Assembly: GCA_049487715.1 (NCBI GenBank)
Contig: CP150552.1
Span: forward strand, 372,001 to 436,000
Length of the DNA: 64,000 nt
Origin: Pycnococcus provasolii
Lineage: Eukaryota > Chlorophyta > Pseudoscourfieldiophyceae > Pseudoscourfieldiales
Direction: 5' to 3'
In this document: positions 60,721 through 64,000 of the stretch, piece by piece
Layout of the letters: each line of letters opens with the position of its first letter
How positions within the stretch are numbered: the first letter of the stretch is position 1
Made by a program: the position numbers and the translations under genes
The notes under the pieces: generated by a model
Told to the model about the DNA's origin: nothing
The model's input: only the letters and a program-made list of their open reading frames with translations
Databases searched by the model: none

Positions 60721-60748
60721 TCGGTTAGGGTTAGGGTTAGGGTTTGGG
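60721..60748. promoter_or_regulatory. TTAGGG tract upstream of lpxD
   Basis: GGTTAGGGTTAGGGTTAGGG then TTTGGG, 40-67 bp upstream of the lpxD ATG; the sense strand reads CCCTAACCC. The cleanest telomere-like run in the window. Confidence 0.5.
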
Positions 60749-60820
60749 ATTTGGTAATCACAAACTTCGTCACACAACTTGTGTAGGATGTATGTAGTCG
60801 GCCAGTGCATGTACAGTACC

Positions 60821-63800
60821 TCAAATGACACTGTTCGGGTTCCGCATGCCACCGTACATTATGGGCGCGCCGTGCCTCTCGTCACCGTAGTCGCCGTGCG
60901 CGAGGTGATGAACCGGAGACGCGCCCACAGCTCCCTCCGGAGAAGTTGGCGGGCTTAGCGTACGTGCAATCTCCACTTGGTCACGAGTGATATTGCGCAT
61001 TGTTAAGTAAATCCCAACGCCAATGGCACCCAGCACGACGCACGCGGCGAATGTGCCACCCACGGCTGCGCCGACGTTCACGTTGTTGCTGCTGCCACCC
61101 CCCGATGCTGCCTTGGTCGTCAGCGCCGTAATCAAAGCATTTGTCTTTGGCGGCGGCGGAGATGGCGGTTTCACAAGTGGCGGAGGTGGCGGACTCGTTG
61201 GCGGCGGTGGTGGCACTCCAACCACGCCGCCTCCGGGGGGCAGAGCCACCGATCCCAAGAGCACGCCAACCTTTTCGATGTTCGCCTTAACGGCACCACT
61301 TGTAACTCCAGATGCGAGCGCGCTCGCGGCGGCGGCGGCATTGGATCGGCTGCTTGACAACAGTCCGAACTCCGCGCGCACGCCCTCGATGGCCGCAGCG
61401 CGCACGGCAACGGCCGATGAAGCGCCCAGCAAGCCCTGCTTCTTAAGCTGGTTTTGGAAAGAACCGTTTCCCACCGCTGTATTCATCGCGGCCGTCGCCT
61501 CCGCAGCCTGCACTGTTGTGGCTGCGCGAAGCTCGTAGTCGACAATAGTTTTTACCTGCAAAATAGCACGTCGACGCTGCGAGGTCGAAACGACGGCGCA
61601 CTGGCTCTGTGGCACGCGCGTTACCGCTGATGCTGCACGGCAAAACACCGTGCTATCAATGGCGCTCCACGTTCCGCCAGAAATTCCAAACACCTGAACA
61701 GTTCCTACGACGACATGCGACACCGTTCCCACCTGTACTGTCGCCGCCGTGTTGGTTGCGGTGTCTAGGAATGATTGCATGGCGGTGCCAACTTGATTAA
61801 TCTGATCCGTGCGGAGAGACGAGGCGTCTCCACCAGTCAGCCGCAGAGAAACCACCACGTCGCTTTTCGTATCCTCGGCGATTATGGGGTATGGGGCCAA
61901 TGTCGTGGTTGGCGGCGGCGGGCTTGGCGGCGGAGGAGGAGGTGGCGGCGGCGGTCTTGGCGGTGGCGGTGGCGGTGGCGAGGGCAAAGCCTGGGTCGTT
62001 GCCGATGGCGGTGGAGGTGGCGGTGGCGGTGGCGGTGGAGGGGGAGGAGGCGGAGGAGGAGGGCTCAGGTCCACGAGGCCTGGCACGGTGAGGTTGTATG
62101 TCGCCTTGCATCCGGCTGAAAATCCATTTGCCGAGAAAGGCACGGAGAGACGCGTGCCCGTTGTTTGACCCTTCATTCCTATTTCGAGCGTATGCGTGCC
62201 ACTGCGCTTCGGCGAGCAGTAGCCGACGACAAAGGAATTGGAAAGAGCTTGAGTGAGCGCTTGTGCTGCGGAAACGAATGCCGTCGCCAATCCTCCACTC
62301 GAGGTCGCGGCGGTCCAGCCCGTCTTGCCAAAGGACTGCAAGGTGGACGTCGAAACGCTGCCAAGGCCGACGGCGTAGACGTTGTGCGTTGTGGCGGCAA
62401 CTGCCGACGCTGCCGTCGAAGAAGGTACCCACGCCGTATTGTCCTCGCCGTCGGTGAACAGGACGACATTGCCGATGAGGTACTGCGCGTTGTTGACGAG
62501 CAGCTGACTGCGTGTGTCGAGCAACTGCAAGGCGGAGATCACCGCACCGTTCAAATTTGTCGGCTGAGGATCGGTGAACAGATTAGAGCAATCCTCCGGA
62601 ATCGCATCGATCGCCGCCTTGATGACTTTCACGCTCTTCGTGTAACCCTGCAGCGTCACTAGCGTCTGATCGCCCGCGAACGCGTACATGCTAAACTCTC
62701 GGCTATCCTCGCAGTCGCTCGCTGCGTACACCTGGTCCACGAAGTTCTTCGCCGCGGCTCGCAGAGCCGTGAGCGACGGGCGAACGGAACCGGACAGATC
62801 GAGCACGAATTGATAGCTTTGGATTTTGGGAACGCAGCTCCAGTTCGACTCCTTCGCATCGATGAGAGCGTTGTCCTCCTTGAGCTCGAAGATGGAACAT
62901 GGAAGCCCGCTGCACTTTGAGTATGGATTGCCGGCAACGATGGTGTTGCCGGTGCAGTCCTTCATGCGGAAGTACGCGAGCACGAGGCTGTCGGAAGAAC
63001 TGATGCGCACGCTGCTATCTGTGAATTGCGCGCAGTCTGGTATGACGATTCGTACGCATCGCATGTCCGATGTCAGGTACCCATCAAAGGCATAGAAGCA
63101 GATGACGGTGTCACTGGCGCGATTATCGGTCACCACTTCCGTCTCTCCTATTTGCACGGGCGCTGGTGTCGGCCACACAAATTTACGACTGACTCGGTTA
63201 GGGGCAAGCCGCACGTGATCTAGGAGATACAGCTGGTCGGTTATTGCCCCACGCGACGTGCTCTGAATCTCAAGCTCACTGCAGCTATCTTCGTCTTCAG
63301 CCACGAGGAAGAATTCGATGTCCTGGCCACGGATGCCTACCGCTTTAGCACGCGGCGACGGCGAGAATCCGCCAACATCAGATGGGTCGAGTCGTGGCGT
63401 GCCCTCGGGTACATCACATGAGCAGTCGACCCACTTGGGCTTTGTGTTCATGTAGCACGTAGCGAGCTGCGGTCGCACGGGTATCATCTGCAGCAGGTGT
63501 CTCCTGGCGCCATGCTGGTACGAGCCATCGAGAATGTCGTCGAGAGACATCGCGGTAGTTCCTGCCTCCCACTGCTCCGAACGCTGCTGCTCGTCATATC
63601 CCAAAAGGCGTCGGCGACTGCTAAACTGAAACGGCGGCGGAGGTGGCGGCGGCGGTCTTGGCGGTGGCGGAGGCGGCGGGGGAGGCGGCGGTAGCGGGGG
63701 CGGGGGTGGCGGAGGTGGGCTCGGCGGCAATTCCTCGCAACCCGCAGGGCAGCATGTGGTAGCGGCGCTCACGCACTTGTGTTCTACGTACTGCCCAATC

Positions 63801-64000
63801 AAGCCGCTGTAGCGGTAGTTAGGGCAGCCTGGATTATTCTTCTTAGGATCACCGATGCCTGGCCACTTGCAGTAGTTTGGATCGTAGATGGTCGTCGCCG
63901 TCGCCCCTCCGCCGCATATCATGCACTTGCCGGATCCCGCGCCTCCGTAAACGAACGGAGCGGTGTCCGTATGTCCGTACAGGCCGTCTGTATTAAGTTC
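60821..64000 (-). CDS. Proline-rich VWA-domain wall/adhesion protein (partial, N-terminus off right edge)
   Basis: The frame is open from the right edge (64000) to the stop at 60821: 1,060 codons, N-terminus missing. In order: a Cys-rich segment (GAGSGKCMICGGGATATTIY, NYCKWPGIGDPKK), a polyproline block, a region with CSCDVPEGTPRLD, a von Willebrand factor A domain (starting YQFVLDLSGSVRPSLTAL with the DxSxS MIDAS motif; then NVVLFTDGEDN), a Ser/Cys-rich part, a second longer polyproline block, a domain with paired SDVVVSLRLTGGDASSLRTD and IVDYELRAATTV segments, a third Pro run, one TM segment (GGTFAACVVLGAIGVGIYL) and a short cytosolic tail. Polyproline would be hydroxylated and glycosylated, giving a rigid wall-anchored adhesin. 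Similar VWA-plus-hydroxyproline proteins occur in green algae. Confidence 0.8.
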   Translation of the reverse strand, partial: ELNTDGLYGHTDTAPFVYGGAGSGKCMICGGGATATTIYDPNYCKWPGIGDPKKNNPGCPNYRYSGLIGQYVEHKCVSAATTCCPAGCEELPPSPPPPPPPPLPPPPPPPPPPPRPPPPPPPPFQFSSRRRLLGYDEQQRSEQWEAGTTAMSLDDILDGSYQHGARRHLLQMIPVRPQLATCYMNTKPKWVDCSCDVPEGTPRLDPSDVGGFSPSPRAKAVGIRGQDIEFFLVAEDEDSCSELEIQSTSRGAITDQLYLLDHVRLAPNRVSRKFVWPTPAPVQIGETEVVTDNRASDTVICFYAFDGYLTSDMRCVRIVIPDCAQFTDSSVRISSSDSLVLAYFRMKDCTGNTIVAGNPYSKCSGLPCSIFELKEDNALIDAKESNWSCVPKIQSYQFVLDLSGSVRPSLTALRAAAKNFVDQVYAASDCEDSREFSMYAFAGDQTLVTLQGYTKSVKVIKAAIDAIPEDCSNLFTDPQPTNLNGAVISALQLLDTRSQLLVNNAQYLIGNVVLFTDGEDNTAWVPSSTAASAVAATTHNVYAVGLGSVSTSTLQSFGKTGWTAATSSGGLATAFVSAAQALTQALSNSFVVGYCSPKRSGTHTLEIGMKGQTTGTRLSVPFSANGFSAGCKATYNLTVPGLVDLSPPPPPPPPPPPPPPPPPPPSATTQALPSPPPPPPPRPPPPPPPPPPSPPPPTTTLAPYPIIAEDTKSDVVVSLRLTGGDASSLRTDQINQVGTAMQSFLDTATNTAATVQVGTVSHVVVGTVQVFGISGGTWSAIDSTVFCRAASAVTRVPQSQCAVVSTSQRRRAILQVKTIVDYELRAATTVQAAEATAAMNTAVGNGSFQNQLKKQGLLGASSAVAVRAAAIEGVRAEFGLLSSSRSNAAAAASALASGVTSGAVKANIEKVGVLLGSVALPPGGGVVGVPPPPPTSPPPPPLVKPPSPPPPKTNALITALTTKAASGGGSSNNVNVGAAVGGTFAACVVLGAIGVGIYLTMRNITRDQVEIARTLSPPTSPEGAVGASPVHHLAHGDYGDERHGAPIMYGGMRNPNSVI

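Noticed and set aside
61809-62168. Glycine-rich plus-strand ORF
   Set aside because: Direct complement of CCX proline codons of the VWA protein.

Overview
The window is nuclear DNA from a green (chlorophyte or prasinophyte-grade) microalga. It has GC-rich coding sequence, short spliceosomal introns with GTA[CTA]G[TC]-type donors, and plant-type families: AP2/ERF proteins, a cullin, PCNA and a plastid fibrillin. It also has plastid proteins of bacterial origin that many land plants have lost or reduced (MinC, LpxD, a trigger-factor N-domain protein), and a proline-rich wall protein with a VWA domain of the volvocine/prasinophyte style. No mobile element, virus or organellar DNA was recognised. 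I cannot name the species; a Pycnococcus/Chloropicon-like picoalga is only an impression.

Layout. 1-8.6 kb: truncated plastid MinC (-), peroxisomal acyl-CoA thioesterase (+), EF-hand metallophosphatase (-), an unknown protein (+) and a tail-anchored VAP (-). 8.6-15 kb: BRF1 of RNA polymerase III TFIIIB (+), a non-coding stretch with G-rich minisatellites, and a Gln/Ala/Pro-rich AP2 protein (+). 15-25 kb: PRA1, a secreted glycosyltransferase, an unknown protein, a plastid aspartate/prephenate aminotransferase, an F-box-like protein, a solitary 5S rRNA gene and ALG12. 25-38.5 kb: bestrophin-like channel, coiled-coil protein, SirB1-like plastid protein, PPR-like protein, a small Cys-rich protein, a beta-propeller-like protein, a small spliced gene perhaps related to plant complex I subunit P1, and a methyltransferase. 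38.7-48 kb: PCNA, GT29 sialyltransferase-like protein, a C2-TM-LysM protein with a 9-nt microexon, the trigger-factor-like protein, CUL4 and a CBS-pair protein. 48-64 kb: a 2-kb gene-poor stretch, kinesin-13, fibrillin, coiled-coil protein, a small candidate gene, a second AP2 protein, LpxD, and a VWA/polyproline wall protein that runs off the right edge.

Genes alternate strand freely and are packed closely; there are no operons. Functional themes recur: secretory and membrane traffic (VAP, PRA1, ALG12, GT29, the signal-peptide glycosyltransferase, the wall protein), plastid biology (MinC, LpxD, aminotransferase, trigger-factor-like, fibrillin, CBS) and cell cycle or growth (PCNA, BRF1, CUL4, kinesin-13). 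Several genes were found only by splicing exons or reading off the window edge: MinC, the C2-LysM N-terminus, kinesin exon 1, the second exons of TesB, PRA1 and PCNA, the VAP junction, and two small genes.

The clearest cross-cutting pattern is regulatory. Telomere-like tracts (CCCTAA/TTAGGG, including exact AAACCCTAA telo-boxes) sit roughly 40-300 bp upstream of the start codons of many genes (MinC, BRF1, aminotransferase, ALG12, PCNA, CUL4, LpxD, others) and not inside coding regions. Start codons and introns were inferred by eye; none was checked against transcripts.
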